Assembly (NCBI GenBank): GCA_944321905.1
Contig: CALUNI010000014.1
Location: 1 to 33,201 of the forward strand
Origin: an uncultured Muribaculaceae bacterium
GTDB lineage: Bacteria > Bacteroidota > Bacteroidia > Bacteroidales > Muribaculaceae
Length of the DNA: 33,201 bases
Reading direction: 5' to 3'
Part shown: piece by piece, positions 25,439 through 32,852 of the stretch
Position numbering within the stretch: position 1 is the stretch's first letter
How the letters are laid out: every line of letters begins with the position of its first letter
The notes under the pieces: model-generated
Told to the model about the DNA's origin: nothing
What the model saw: only the letters and a program-made list of their open reading frames with translations
Database searches by the model: none
Position numbers and translations under genes: made by a program

Positions 25439-26911
25439 ATGACACCGATAATAGTTCTTGCCACGATAGCAGGCTACTTCGTGTTGCTGTTCATCGTGTC
25501 GGCTGTGGCCGGACGCGGCAGCAACAATGCCAGTTTCTTTACCGGCAGCCGTCAGGCTCCGTGGCCTGTCGTTGCTTTTGCGACAATGGGTGCCGCAATT
25601 TCGGGGGTGACATTCATCTCTGTCCCCGGGATGGTCGTAGCCAAAGGTTACAGCTACCTGCAGATGGTGCTGGGGTTCATCGTGGGGTATGTGGCTATTG
25701 CATTTGTGCTTGTGCCACTGTTTTATAGGAAAAACTTGGTTTCTATTTATGGATACCTTGAGCAGCGATTTGGCCTTATGACTTATCGCAGTGGGGCGTG
25801 GTTCTTTTTCGTGTCGAAGATGCTTGGTGCATCGGTGCGTTTTTTCGTGGTATGCGTGGTGTTGCAAAGCCTTGCATTCGGACCGCTTGGTGTGCCGTTT
25901 GTCGTCAATGTCGTCATTACCATAGCACTTATATGGCTATATACCATGCAAGGAGGCGTAAAGACGGTTATTTGGACCGATACGCTTAAGTCGTTCTGCC
26001 TTGTAATGTCGGTGGTGTTGTGCATAATATTCATCGCCCGAGGTCTTGGGCTTGATTTTGCCGGCATGGTGTCGGCGGTGGCAAGTGATGAAACGTCACG
26101 CTTGTTTTATTTCGACGATCCTAAGTCGGGAGAATATTTTTGGAAGCAATTCACGGCAGGCATATTTATGGTGATAGCCACGTCGGGACTGGACCAGGAT
26201 ATGATGCAAAGGAATCTTGCCTGTCGCAATTCGCGCGAATCGCAGAAGAATATGATAGTGAGCGGCGTTTCCCAGTTTTTTGTCATAGCTTTGTTCCTTG
26301 TCCTCGGAACGCTGCTCGTGCTATATGTGAGGAATACTCCCGGCATGTCGATGCCCGAGAAGAGCGATGAGCTTTTCGGGCTTGTCGCGTCTCACGGCGC
26401 CATGCCTTTAGTTGTGGGAGTCGTGTTCATATTGGGCTTGATTTCTGCCGCATATTCAGCCGCAGGTTCGGCTCTTACGTCGTTGACCACATCTTTCACG
26501 GTCGATATACTTGGTGGCGAGAAACTCGACGAGCGCAGGCTCACGCGTACACGCAAGTGGGTGCATGTGGCCATGTCGGCAGTGATGGGGGTGGTGATAG
26601 TGGTGTTTTATGCCATTAGCGACAGCGATGCTATCAGTGCCGTATATACGCTTGCAAGTTATACCTATGGACCTATACTGGGACTGTTTGCCTTCGGGCT
26701 TGCAATGAGGCAGGATGTTCGCGACAGGCTCGTGCCGGTGGTGTGCGTGGCCGCGCCGGCGATATGCTATTTTGTGCAGCGCATGTTGCTCGACGAGTTT
26801 GGCTACACGATGAGCTTTGAGCTGTTGTTGCTTAATGCCGCAGTCACGTTTGTCGGATTGCTGTTATTGTCTAAAAAGAGTAAGAAACATGGCACGGAAT
26901 CTGATAAATAA
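25439..26911 (+). CDS. Sodium:solute symporter, probable MurNAc transporter
   Basis: The 490-residue inner-membrane protein has about 13 hydrophobic segments and matches the SSS family. ASFFTGSRQAPWPVVAFATM (with GAAISGVTFIS following) is the N-terminal signature, GGVKTVIWTDTLKSF lies in the middle, and SGLDQDMMQRNLACRNSRES is the conserved loop. Tannerella forsythia MurT, an N-acetylmuramic acid transporter, belongs to this family. Nine bases separate this gene from namZ, so uptake of MurNAc or a MurNAc-containing product is the natural inference, although SSS members carry many sugars and sialic acid. murK and murQ are not beside it, unlike the T. forsythia murTKQ arrangement. The last 23 bases overlap the WYL regulator gene. 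Confidence 0.85.
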   Translation: MTPIIVLATIAGYFVLLFIVSAVAGRGSNNASFFTGSRQAPWPVVAFATMGAAISGVTFISVPGMVVAKGYSYLQMVLGFIVGYVAIAFVLVPLFYRKNLVSIYGYLEQRFGLMTYRSGAWFFFVSKMLGASVRFFVVCVVLQSLAFGPLGVPFVVNVVITIALIWLYTMQGGVKTVIWTDTLKSFCLVMSVVLCIIFIARGLGLDFAGMVSAVASDETSRLFYFDDPKSGEYFWKQFTAGIFMVIATSGLDQDMMQRNLACRNSRESQKNMIVSGVSQFFVIALFLVLGTLLVLYVRNTPGMSMPEKSDELFGLVASHGAMPLVVGVVFILGLISAAYSAAGSALTSLTTSFTVDILGGEKLDERRLTRTRKWVHVAMSAVMGVVIVVFYAISDSDAISAVYTLASYTYGPILGLFAFGLAMRQDVRDRLVPVVCVAAPAICYFVQRMLLDEFGYTMSFELLLLNAAVTFVGLLLLSKKSKKHGTESDK

Positions 26912-27785
26912 ATATATTTGGATAATCGATACCATACAACGCTATGGACGCATCACTCGCGACGAGCTTAACCGTTTGTGGGTCAAGTCGTCGCTGAGTG
27001 ACGGCAGTCCGATTGCCAGGCGAACGTTTTATAATTACCGTCAAGGAATACAGGACATGTTTAACGTGTCGGTGGAATGCGACCCGGCTACATTTGAATA
27101 TTACATCGATGCGTCGGGGAGCGAGCAAGATTACCGCTTGCGCAATTGGCTGTTGGATGCGGCTTCGATGAGCGGGATGCTGTCAGACTCTCGCGACGTG
27201 GCAGAGCGCATCGTGCTTGAAGATGTCCCGAGTGCGCGTGGCAACTTGCCTGTGGTAATTCAGGCTATGAAAGAATCGTGCCGCGTGTGTTTCTCGTATC
27301 AGGCGTATAACCGTATAAATACCAAGCGGAACATTATAGTAGAGCCGTATTTCGTGCGCATATTCAAGCAGTTGTGGTATGTTGTCGGGTTTAACGTCAA
27401 GGATGGCATGATTAAGACTTATTCGCTTGACAGAATGAGTGACGTTACTATTAGAAACGAACATTTCTCGGTGCCGTCGGGCTTCAGCGCTGCCGACTAT
27501 TTTAAGGACTGCTTCGGCATCATGCAGAGCAAGGGTGAGCCGAAGAATGTGGTATTGAAAGCCACAAGCAACCAAGCCAAGTATTTTCGTGCATTGCCTC
27601 TGCATCGCTCGCAGCGTGAGGAGATTCACGACAGCTATTCATTGTTTTATTATAAGTTGCTCATAACTTATGATTTCATACAAGAGATTCTTTCCCATGG
27701 GGCGCAAGTGGAGGTTGTTTCTCCTCCCGAGTTGAAAGCCATCGTGGTTAATGAATTGCGGGCGGCTCTTGCCAATTATGGCTGA
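26889..27785 (+). CDS. WYL domain transcriptional regulator
   Basis: The 298-residue protein begins with a winged-helix-like segment (about 1-75: LINKYIWIIDTIQRYGRITRDELNRLWVKSS-type spacing, then RTFYNYRQGIQDMF as the recognition region). The WYL core follows (about 130-200: VCFSYQAYNRINTKRNIIVEPYF, then QLWYVVGFN and YSLDRMSDV), and a C-terminal extension completes it. WYL domains are thought to sense ligands, often nucleic acids or small molecules, and to control transcription. I chose the ATG at 26889 over an upstream in-frame start deep inside the symporter gene. The 23-base overlap with the symporter means co-expression with namZ, so autoregulation of this operon is a plausible inference. 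Confidence 0.85.
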   Translation: MARNLINKYIWIIDTIQRYGRITRDELNRLWVKSSLSDGSPIARRTFYNYRQGIQDMFNVSVECDPATFEYYIDASGSEQDYRLRNWLLDAASMSGMLSDSRDVAERIVLEDVPSARGNLPVVIQAMKESCRVCFSYQAYNRINTKRNIIVEPYFVRIFKQLWYVVGFNVKDGMIKTYSLDRMSDVTIRNEHFSVPSGFSAADYFKDCFGIMQSKGEPKNVVLKATSNQAKYFRALPLHRSQREEIHDSYSLFYYKLLITYDFIQEILSHGAQVEVVSPPELKAIVVNELRAALANYG

Positions 27786-27817
27786 TATTTGCAGTAATGG
27801 AGAGGGATGCCGTGCTT

Positions 27818-29623
27818 TTAGGCGAGTCCCAGCCCAAGTTCTTGTATGAAGTTGCGCACCTGCGGATTGCGTTGCACCATGTCTTCGACTATCTCGCGTG
27901 GCGACCAAAATTTGGGAGCCGGCCCCGACTCTTTAACTTTGATATCGATGGCTACCATGTCGTTGTCGAGCCGTTGGCGCAAGAATTCTACAATTTCGGT
28001 TTGCCGCGTTTTTATGAATTCCACTTGCCCCACGTTTTCGACCTGTATTTCATAAAGAGTGTCGTTGATTCGTGCAGGCAAGGCCGTGCGCATGGTGTTC
28101 ACTATTACTTTCTCGGTAGGATGCTGTTCTATATAGTCGTTCCATGCAGCAAGCATTTGGTCGGGGGTGAATGCCGACAGCCGGCGTTGTGATGCCGCCG
28201 AGCCTGTAGCGGCTGCTGTGGCGTTTTGCGTCCCGGCCGGTTGTTGAGGCTTGTTTATCATTATTCTCGGTGGCATGTTGGCCGGTTTGGCCGTTGCAAT
28301 GGGAGTGTATGCCACTTTGGGTTCGGCTGTTGAGGAAGATGACGGTGTTGCCGAGGGACGTGCAGGCATGGTTTCGGCAGGTTTTGAAGCTGCGGCAGGT
28401 CTGGCCGTTGTCGCGCTTGTGGGTGTGGCAACGTTGCTCTGTCGTTGCATGGATTGTTGCGGTTGCGCCGATGCCCCCTTGTGCTGCTGTGGGCTGTTGT
28501 TGCCGCTGCCTCCCGGTGTCGGTGCCGGTTGTTCAAGCAGTCGGCACAGCTTTATTAGGGTCAGTTCCACAAGGAATTGTTTGTTTGAAGCCGTTCGGTA
28601 ATTTAAGTCGCACGTGTTGCACAGATCCATTGCCATATAGTAAAACTTGGGGTGGAATTTTACCGATTCGCTGATGAAGCGGGCTGCCACGTCTTCGCCC
28701 ATGTCGAGCAATTTGTGCGTCTGTGGCGTGGCTGCCACCATCATGTCGCGGATGTGCTTTGCAAGGCCGTTGATGAAGAATAGCGAATCAAATCCCTTGT
28801 CGCGTATTTCCTTGTATATGAGTAGCGCTTCGGTCACGTTGCACGTGCGGAAGGCTTCCATCAGCTTGAAGTAATAGTCGTGGTCGAGGACGTTCAAGTT
28901 CTCGATTGTCGATGCGTATGTGATGTTGCCGCCCGACGAAGCGGCCACCTGGTCGAATATCGACAGTGCGTCGCGCATGGCTCCGTCGGCTTTTTGCGCA
29001 ATCACGTTAAGTGCCGCGGCTTCGGCATTTAAGCCTTCGTTATGGGCGATATATTTCAGTTGGTCAACAATGTCGGGTATGGTGATGCGAGAAAAGTCAT
29101 AAATCTGGCACCGCGACAATATTGTGGGCAGGATTTTATGCTTCTCGGTGGTGGCAAGGATGAAAATGGCATGTGCCGGCGGCTCTTCGAGCGTTTTCAA
29201 GAAGGCGTTGAAAGCCGCTGTGGAAAGCATGTGTACCTCGTCGATTATGAATACCCTGTAACGCCCGATTTGTGGCGGTATGCGCACCTGTTCTATGAGA
29301 TTGCGTATGTCATCGACCGAGTTGTTGGATGCGGCATCGAGTTCGACGATGTTGAGCGACCTCTGTTCGTTGAATGCTACGCACGACTCGCATTCGTTGC
29401 AGGCTTCTCCGTTGTCGGTGGGATGCAGGCAGTTTATTGTTTTTGCAAAAATTCTGGCGCACGATGTTTTTCCCACGCCGCGCGGGCCGCAGAACAGGTA
29501 GGCGTGAGCCAAGTGTCCCGAGTCGATTGCCGACTTGAGCGTATGGGTTAGCGATTGCTGCCCCACGACCGACTTGAAAGTGGTCGGGCGGTATTTGCGG
29601 GCAGATACGATGTATTGTTCCAT
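27818..29623 (-). CDS. dnaX: DNA polymerase III subunit gamma/tau
   Basis: The 601-residue clamp-loader ATPase loads the sliding clamp at replication forks. It shows Walker A GPRGVGKT (46-53), four zinc ligands (Cys65, Cys75, Cys78, Cys81), Walker B IIDEVHML (126-133) and the SRC motif (170-172), then domain III to about residue 365. A long Pro/Ala/Ser/Gln-rich linker (about 370-490) precedes a C-terminal domain that probably binds the polymerase. The frame is open to 29647, but the promoter's start point falls near 29638, so MEQYIVSARKYRP at 29623 is the start. I saw no obvious A-rich slippery site for making a short gamma form. It converges on the WYL gene with a 32-base gap. Confidence 0.95.
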   Translation of the reverse strand: MEQYIVSARKYRPTTFKSVVGQQSLTHTLKSAIDSGHLAHAYLFCGPRGVGKTSCARIFAKTINCLHPTDNGEACNECESCVAFNEQRSLNIVELDAASNNSVDDIRNLIEQVRIPPQIGRYRVFIIDEVHMLSTAAFNAFLKTLEEPPAHAIFILATTEKHKILPTILSRCQIYDFSRITIPDIVDQLKYIAHNEGLNAEAAALNVIAQKADGAMRDALSIFDQVAASSGGNITYASTIENLNVLDHDYYFKLMEAFRTCNVTEALLIYKEIRDKGFDSLFFINGLAKHIRDMMVAATPQTHKLLDMGEDVAARFISESVKFHPKFYYMAMDLCNTCDLNYRTASNKQFLVELTLIKLCRLLEQPAPTPGGSGNNSPQQHKGASAQPQQSMQRQSNVATPTSATTARPAAASKPAETMPARPSATPSSSSTAEPKVAYTPIATAKPANMPPRIMINKPQQPAGTQNATAAATGSAASQRRLSAFTPDQMLAAWNDYIEQHPTEKVIVNTMRTALPARINDTLYEIQVENVGQVEFIKTRQTEIVEFLRQRLDNDMVAIDIKVKESGPAPKFWSPREIVEDMVQRNPQVRNFIQELGLGLA

Positions 29624-29644
29624 TCGGGGTGTAAGTTGAATACA

Positions 29645-29676
29645 CAAAGATACGATACAGATGTTTTTCTTGCAAA
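29645..29676 (-). promoter_or_regulatory. Bacteroides-type promoter of dnaX
   Basis: On the minus strand TTTG (29676-29673), a 20-base spacer and TATCTTTG (29652-29645) match the consensus exactly. The leader is about 15 bases. Confidence 0.75.
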
Positions 29677-29839
29677 TATGGATTTTGAAGATTCATGTAA
29701 AAAAGATTTGCATATAAGTTTGGAACCTTTGTATCTGACCGTAAAAGTGCAGGCATAAGGAGTGCTGGCTATATTTGAAACAAAAATGCTATATTATGGG
29801 ACAATTGTCAAGCGTCAAGTGAGTAAATTGTGCTATCTT

Positions 29840-29847
29840 TACATTTG
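29840..29847 (+). promoter_or_regulatory. Candidate -7 box of galM
   Basis: TACATTTG matches TAnnTTTG exactly, 23 bases before the ATG. No TTTG is visible at the usual -33 distance, so it may be weak or activator-dependent. Confidence 0.4.
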
Positions 29848-29870
29848 AAAAAAAGACCTAAACATAAAGT

Positions 29871-31016
29871 ATGAAAACAAAAACATTGATTTGTGGCATG
29901 GCTGCAATGATGCTTGCGGCATGCACGACTACGACAACCGAGCAGACTGAACTCACCAAGTCGGGACTCGACAAAGCCAAGTTTGAAACGACAGTTGACG
30001 GCAAACCGGTGCACTTGTACGTCCTTACCAATAGCCGGGGCATGGAAGCCTGCATCACCAATTATGGGGGGCGCGTGGTTTCGCTTATGGTTCCAGACAA
30101 GGATGGCAACTTCCGCGACGTGGTTCTCGGCTATGATTCTATTGCCGACTATGTAAATCATCCCGAAGGCAACTTCGGCGCACTTATCGGTCGATATGGC
30201 AACCGCATCAATCAAGGCAAGTTCAAGATTGGCGATACCGAATACCAGTTGCCGCAGAATAACTATGGTCACTGCCTGCACGGAGGGCCGAAAGGATTCC
30301 ATCACTCGGTGTGGGACGCAACGCTGCTCAACGACAGTACACTCAGCCTTAAGCTTTCGAGTCCGGACGGCGAAGCCGGTTTCCCCGGAAAACTTGACGT
30401 GGACGTGACTTACAGCCTGACATCCGACAACGGCTTGCAAATTGACTACAAGGCAGTAACCGACAAGCCAACGATTGTGAACCTCACCAATCACTCCTAT
30501 TTCAACCTCGGTGGCGACGGTTCTAAGGATGTGCTTGGCGAGTATGTGATGATTAATGCCGATGGCTTTACCCCGATTGACAGCACGTTCATGACTACCG
30601 GAGAGATAAGCAAGGTCGAAGGTACTCCGTTTGACTTCCGTACCGCAAAGACTGTGGGGCAAGACATCAATGCCGATAACGAACAGTTGCGTAACGGACT
30701 TGGGTATGACCACAACTTCGTGCTGAATACCAATGGTGACTCTACGGCAGTCGCTGCGTCGATATATGATGCGACCACCGGCATTAGGATGGAAGTTTAC
30801 ACCACTGAACCCGGCTTGCAATTCTATACAGGCAATTTCCTTGATGGCAAAGACAAAGGAAAGAAGGGTGCCGCATATCCGCTGCGCGGGGCAATCTGCA
30901 TGGAAACTCAACATTTCCCCGATTCTCCCAACAAGCCCGATTTCCCGTCGGTATTGCTGAATCCCGGAGAGACTTACCACAGCTTGTGCATCTACAAGTT
31001 CTCGGTAGGCGAGTAA
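29871..31016 (+). CDS. galM: Exported aldose 1-epimerase (galactose mutarotase) lipoprotein
   Basis: The 381-residue protein interconverts the alpha and beta anomers of hexoses. Its catalytic residues are present: His137 in HCLHGGPKGFHHSVW, His208 in VNLTNHSYFNLGG, and the base Glu367 in LNPGETYHS. Unlike the usual cytoplasmic GalM, it starts with a lipoprotein signal (MAAMMLAAC, Cys18) followed by a threonine run, placing it in the periplasm or outer membrane, a form common in Bacteroidota that feeds anomers to sugar transporters. It has its own candidate promoter and a strong terminator, with no sugar operon around it. Confidence 0.92.
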   Translation: MKTKTLICGMAAMMLAACTTTTTEQTELTKSGLDKAKFETTVDGKPVHLYVLTNSRGMEACITNYGGRVVSLMVPDKDGNFRDVVLGYDSIADYVNHPEGNFGALIGRYGNRINQGKFKIGDTEYQLPQNNYGHCLHGGPKGFHHSVWDATLLNDSTLSLKLSSPDGEAGFPGKLDVDVTYSLTSDNGLQIDYKAVTDKPTIVNLTNHSYFNLGGDGSKDVLGEYVMINADGFTPIDSTFMTTGEISKVEGTPFDFRTAKTVGQDINADNEQLRNGLGYDHNFVLNTNGDSTAVAASIYDATTGIRMEVYTTEPGLQFYTGNFLDGKDKGKKGAAYPLRGAICMETQHFPDSPNKPDFPSVLLNPGETYHSLCIYKFSVGE

Positions 31017-31031
31017 CGGACATTTTGCCAT

Positions 31032-31083
31032 AAAATCGGCGCGGAGCTTCTTGTGTACAGTAAGCCCCGCGCCGATTTTTTTT
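31032..31083 (+). terminator. Rho-independent terminator after galM
   Basis: AAAATCGGCGCGG (31032-31044) pairs with CCGCGCCGATTTT (31067-31079) and runs into eight Ts ending at 31083. The A-run on the other side could let it act in both directions. Confidence 0.95.
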
Positions 31084-31102
31084 GTGCTTGTATCAGATGC
31101 TT

Positions 31103-31291
31103 TTAACCCCAACCGGTCGTTAGACCGCAAATATTTGTTTTGAAAATGCTTCTTATGCCGCTTTTTAGTTTCTGTCGGCAGGTTTTCATAAACCTTGACA
31201 TGGCTCGCTATGCCTGAGGCTCGTGCCTTGAAAACCTGCTTGGCATAATCCTAAAAATCACCATAAAATCTAATGACCGTTTGGGGTTTAA
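31103..31291. repeat. ~190-bp inverted-repeat element downstream of galM
   Basis: The ends are imperfect inverted repeats of about 22 bases (31103-31123 and 31270-31291, 19 of 22 positions matching with one gap). Both contain a CCCCAA core and a CGGTC...TTAG edge. Inside is a perfect 11-bp pair, GCAGGTTTTCA (31178-31188) with TGAAAACCTGC (31229-31239), flanked by TTATGCC/GGCATAA. The apex is GC-richer (ACATGGCTCGCTATGCC). No ORF is present. It fits a small non-autonomous or REP-like repeat and fills much of the 423-base gene-free stretch 31017-31439. Confidence 0.65.
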
Positions 31292-31388
31292 GCATGTCAT
31301 GTATTTGCATTGCGAAGATTAGTAATGCAAAAATGATATTGTTTGAGAATGGATGGCAGAATAATCGTGTATTTTACAGTATAAAATT

Positions 31389-31434
31389 GGCCAACCAATT
31401 TATATTCAGTATTGCAAATTGGATGGCCTTTTTT
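31389..31434. terminator. Bidirectional terminator before the CNNM/CorC-like gene
   Basis: GGCCAACCAATTT (31389-31401) pairs with AAATTGGATGGCC (31416-31428) with one mismatch, and six Ts follow. Read from the minus strand, the stem ends the convergent gene at 31440 with a following ATTTTAT. Confidence 0.85.
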
Positions 31435-31439
31435 GTGCT

Positions 31440-32780
31440 TTAATCGTTTTGCTGGCTGTCGTTGTCGTCGTCTTCGCCGTTGCCCTCGTCTTTGTTGTTC
31501 TTGGTCACGAGTAGCTTGTCCACTCGGCCGCGGTCCATGTCCATGATCTCGAAGTCGAGATTTTGGTAGCTGAATTTGTCTCCGGCCTTTGGCACGCTGC
31601 CTATCAAGAACATCGCCATTCCGCTCAGCGTGGTGAAGTCTTCTTCTTTCAAGTCGTCGAAGTCGGTAATGCCCATGGTGTCCATGAAATCTTCCAAGTT
31701 CATCGAGCCATCGACAAGGAGCGAACCGTCTTGTCGTTCCACAATCTCTTCCTCTTCCATTTCGTTTTCTTCGAGGATGTCACCGAATATGCTTTCAGAA
31801 AGGTCGTGCAACGTGATTATGCCTTCGGTGTTGCCAAATTCGTTTATGACCACTCCAAACTTGTTCTTGGTCTTTTTGAACACTTCAAGCACTTTTTTTG
31901 CCGACAGGCTTTCGGGAACGTATTGAGCCGGACGAGCGATGCTGCGCAGGTCAAACTCATCTTGTCCGCCCGTGCCCATCATCACTATTATGTCTTTTAC
32001 CGACACTACGCCGACGATTTGGTCAAGGTCGTCCTCGACCAGCAGGTACTTGCTGAAGTGCTGTTCCTCGATGGTGGCAAGGACATCTTCGGCCGAATCG
32101 GTGACATGTAGGGCTACGATGTCGCGGCGCGGGGTCATCAAGTCATTTGCCCGCTTGTCGGAGAATCGGAACACGTCGCGAAGCATTTCGTTCTCTTCCT
32201 GGTCGATTACGCCTTGCTCTGAACTTTGGTTGAGGATCATCTTCAGCTCGTCTTGCGTCATTTGCCGCTCCTCGGGCTTCATGCCCATTATCTTGTTGAC
32301 AAACTTGGTGGACATGCTTAACAGCTTCACAAACGGGTAGGCGATTACCGACAGCACTTGCATCAGTCCGCTGAACTTTGCTGCATAACGCTCGGGGTCG
32401 GAAAGTGCGATGGTCTTTGGCACCAGTTCCCCTACTATCAGCGACAAGTAGGTTATTATCGCCACTACGGTGATAAGAGCCAGGTGTCCTGCGTATGTCG
32501 GCGTGACGCCGGGTATCATGGCGAAAAGCGGTACGAGGTCGTCGGCTATGCTGGTTCCTCCATATGCACCCGAAATGATGCCAATAAGCGTGATGCCAAT
32601 CTGTATTGTGGATAAGAATTTCTCGGATTCCTCGCGTTGCTTTATTACCCTCTTGGCCCTTTTGCTCCCTTTTTCGGCCAATGTCTCCAAGCGTATCTTG
32701 CTTGACGAAACTAAGGCTATTTCATACATGGCAAAAATGCCATTGAGGACTAAAAGTAATAGAATGATTAAAAATTCCAT
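31440..32780 (-). CDS. CNNM/CorC-type membrane protein (DUF21, CBS pair, CorC_HlyC), 'hemolysin family'
   Basis: The 446-residue protein starts MEFLIILLLLVLNGIFAMYE, the first helix of a DUF21 (CNNM) membrane domain (about 1-190) that includes GELVPKTIALSDPERYA. Two CBS modules follow (about 200-330: DLMTPRRDIVALHV, QIVGVVSVKDIIVMM, NTEGIITLHDLSESIFGDI). A CorC_HlyC domain (DGSLLVDGSMNLEDF onward) comes next, then an acidic Asp/Asn-rich tail. Members include magnesium/cobalt efflux proteins; the 'hemolysin' name is historical. I chose the ATG at 32780 over a TTG twelve bases upstream. A -7 box lies 26 bases before it. Confidence 0.92.
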   Translation of the reverse strand: MEFLIILLLLVLNGIFAMYEIALVSSSKIRLETLAEKGSKRAKRVIKQREESEKFLSTIQIGITLIGIISGAYGGTSIADDLVPLFAMIPGVTPTYAGHLALITVVAIITYLSLIVGELVPKTIALSDPERYAAKFSGLMQVLSVIAYPFVKLLSMSTKFVNKIMGMKPEERQMTQDELKMILNQSSEQGVIDQEENEMLRDVFRFSDKRANDLMTPRRDIVALHVTDSAEDVLATIEEQHFSKYLLVEDDLDQIVGVVSVKDIIVMMGTGGQDEFDLRSIARPAQYVPESLSAKKVLEVFKKTKNKFGVVINEFGNTEGIITLHDLSESIFGDILEENEMEEEEIVERQDGSLLVDGSMNLEDFMDTMGITDFDDLKEEDFTTLSGMAMFLIGSVPKAGDKFSYQNLDFEIMDMDRGRVDKLLVTKNNKDEGNGEDDDNDSQQND

Positions 32781-32805
32781 ATATAAGGTCAAACAGTTCC
32801 GAGTG

Positions 32806-32813
32806 CAAACATA
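32806..32813 (-). promoter_or_regulatory. Candidate -7 box of the CNNM/CorC-like gene
   Basis: Minus-strand TATGTTTG (32813-32806) matches TAnnTTTG. No TTTG is seen at the -33 distance; instead an 18-bp palindrome starts about 20 bases upstream. Confidence 0.45.
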
Positions 32814-32834
32814 CTAAAAATACCGCTAATAATC

Positions 32835-32852
32835 ATATTCTTATAAGAATAT
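32835..32852. promoter_or_regulatory. 18-bp perfect palindrome
   Basis: ATATTCTTATAAGAATAT is fully self-complementary. It lies directly after the stop codon of the radical SAM gene and upstream of the next gene's -7 box, so it could be an operator or a weak terminator. Confidence 0.4.

Noticed and set aside
24680-25867. 395-codon minus-strand ORF opposite namZ and the symporter
   Set aside because: Spans two well-supported plus-strand genes and shows no domain signature.
29624-29647. 8-codon N-terminal extension of DnaX
   Set aside because: Overlaps the -7 box and lies at or before the predicted transcription start; MEQYIVSARKYRP is the usual family start.
29808-31130. 440-codon minus-strand ORF opposite galM
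   Set aside because: Shadow of galM, whose active-site residues are all present. The ORF also runs through the terminator.
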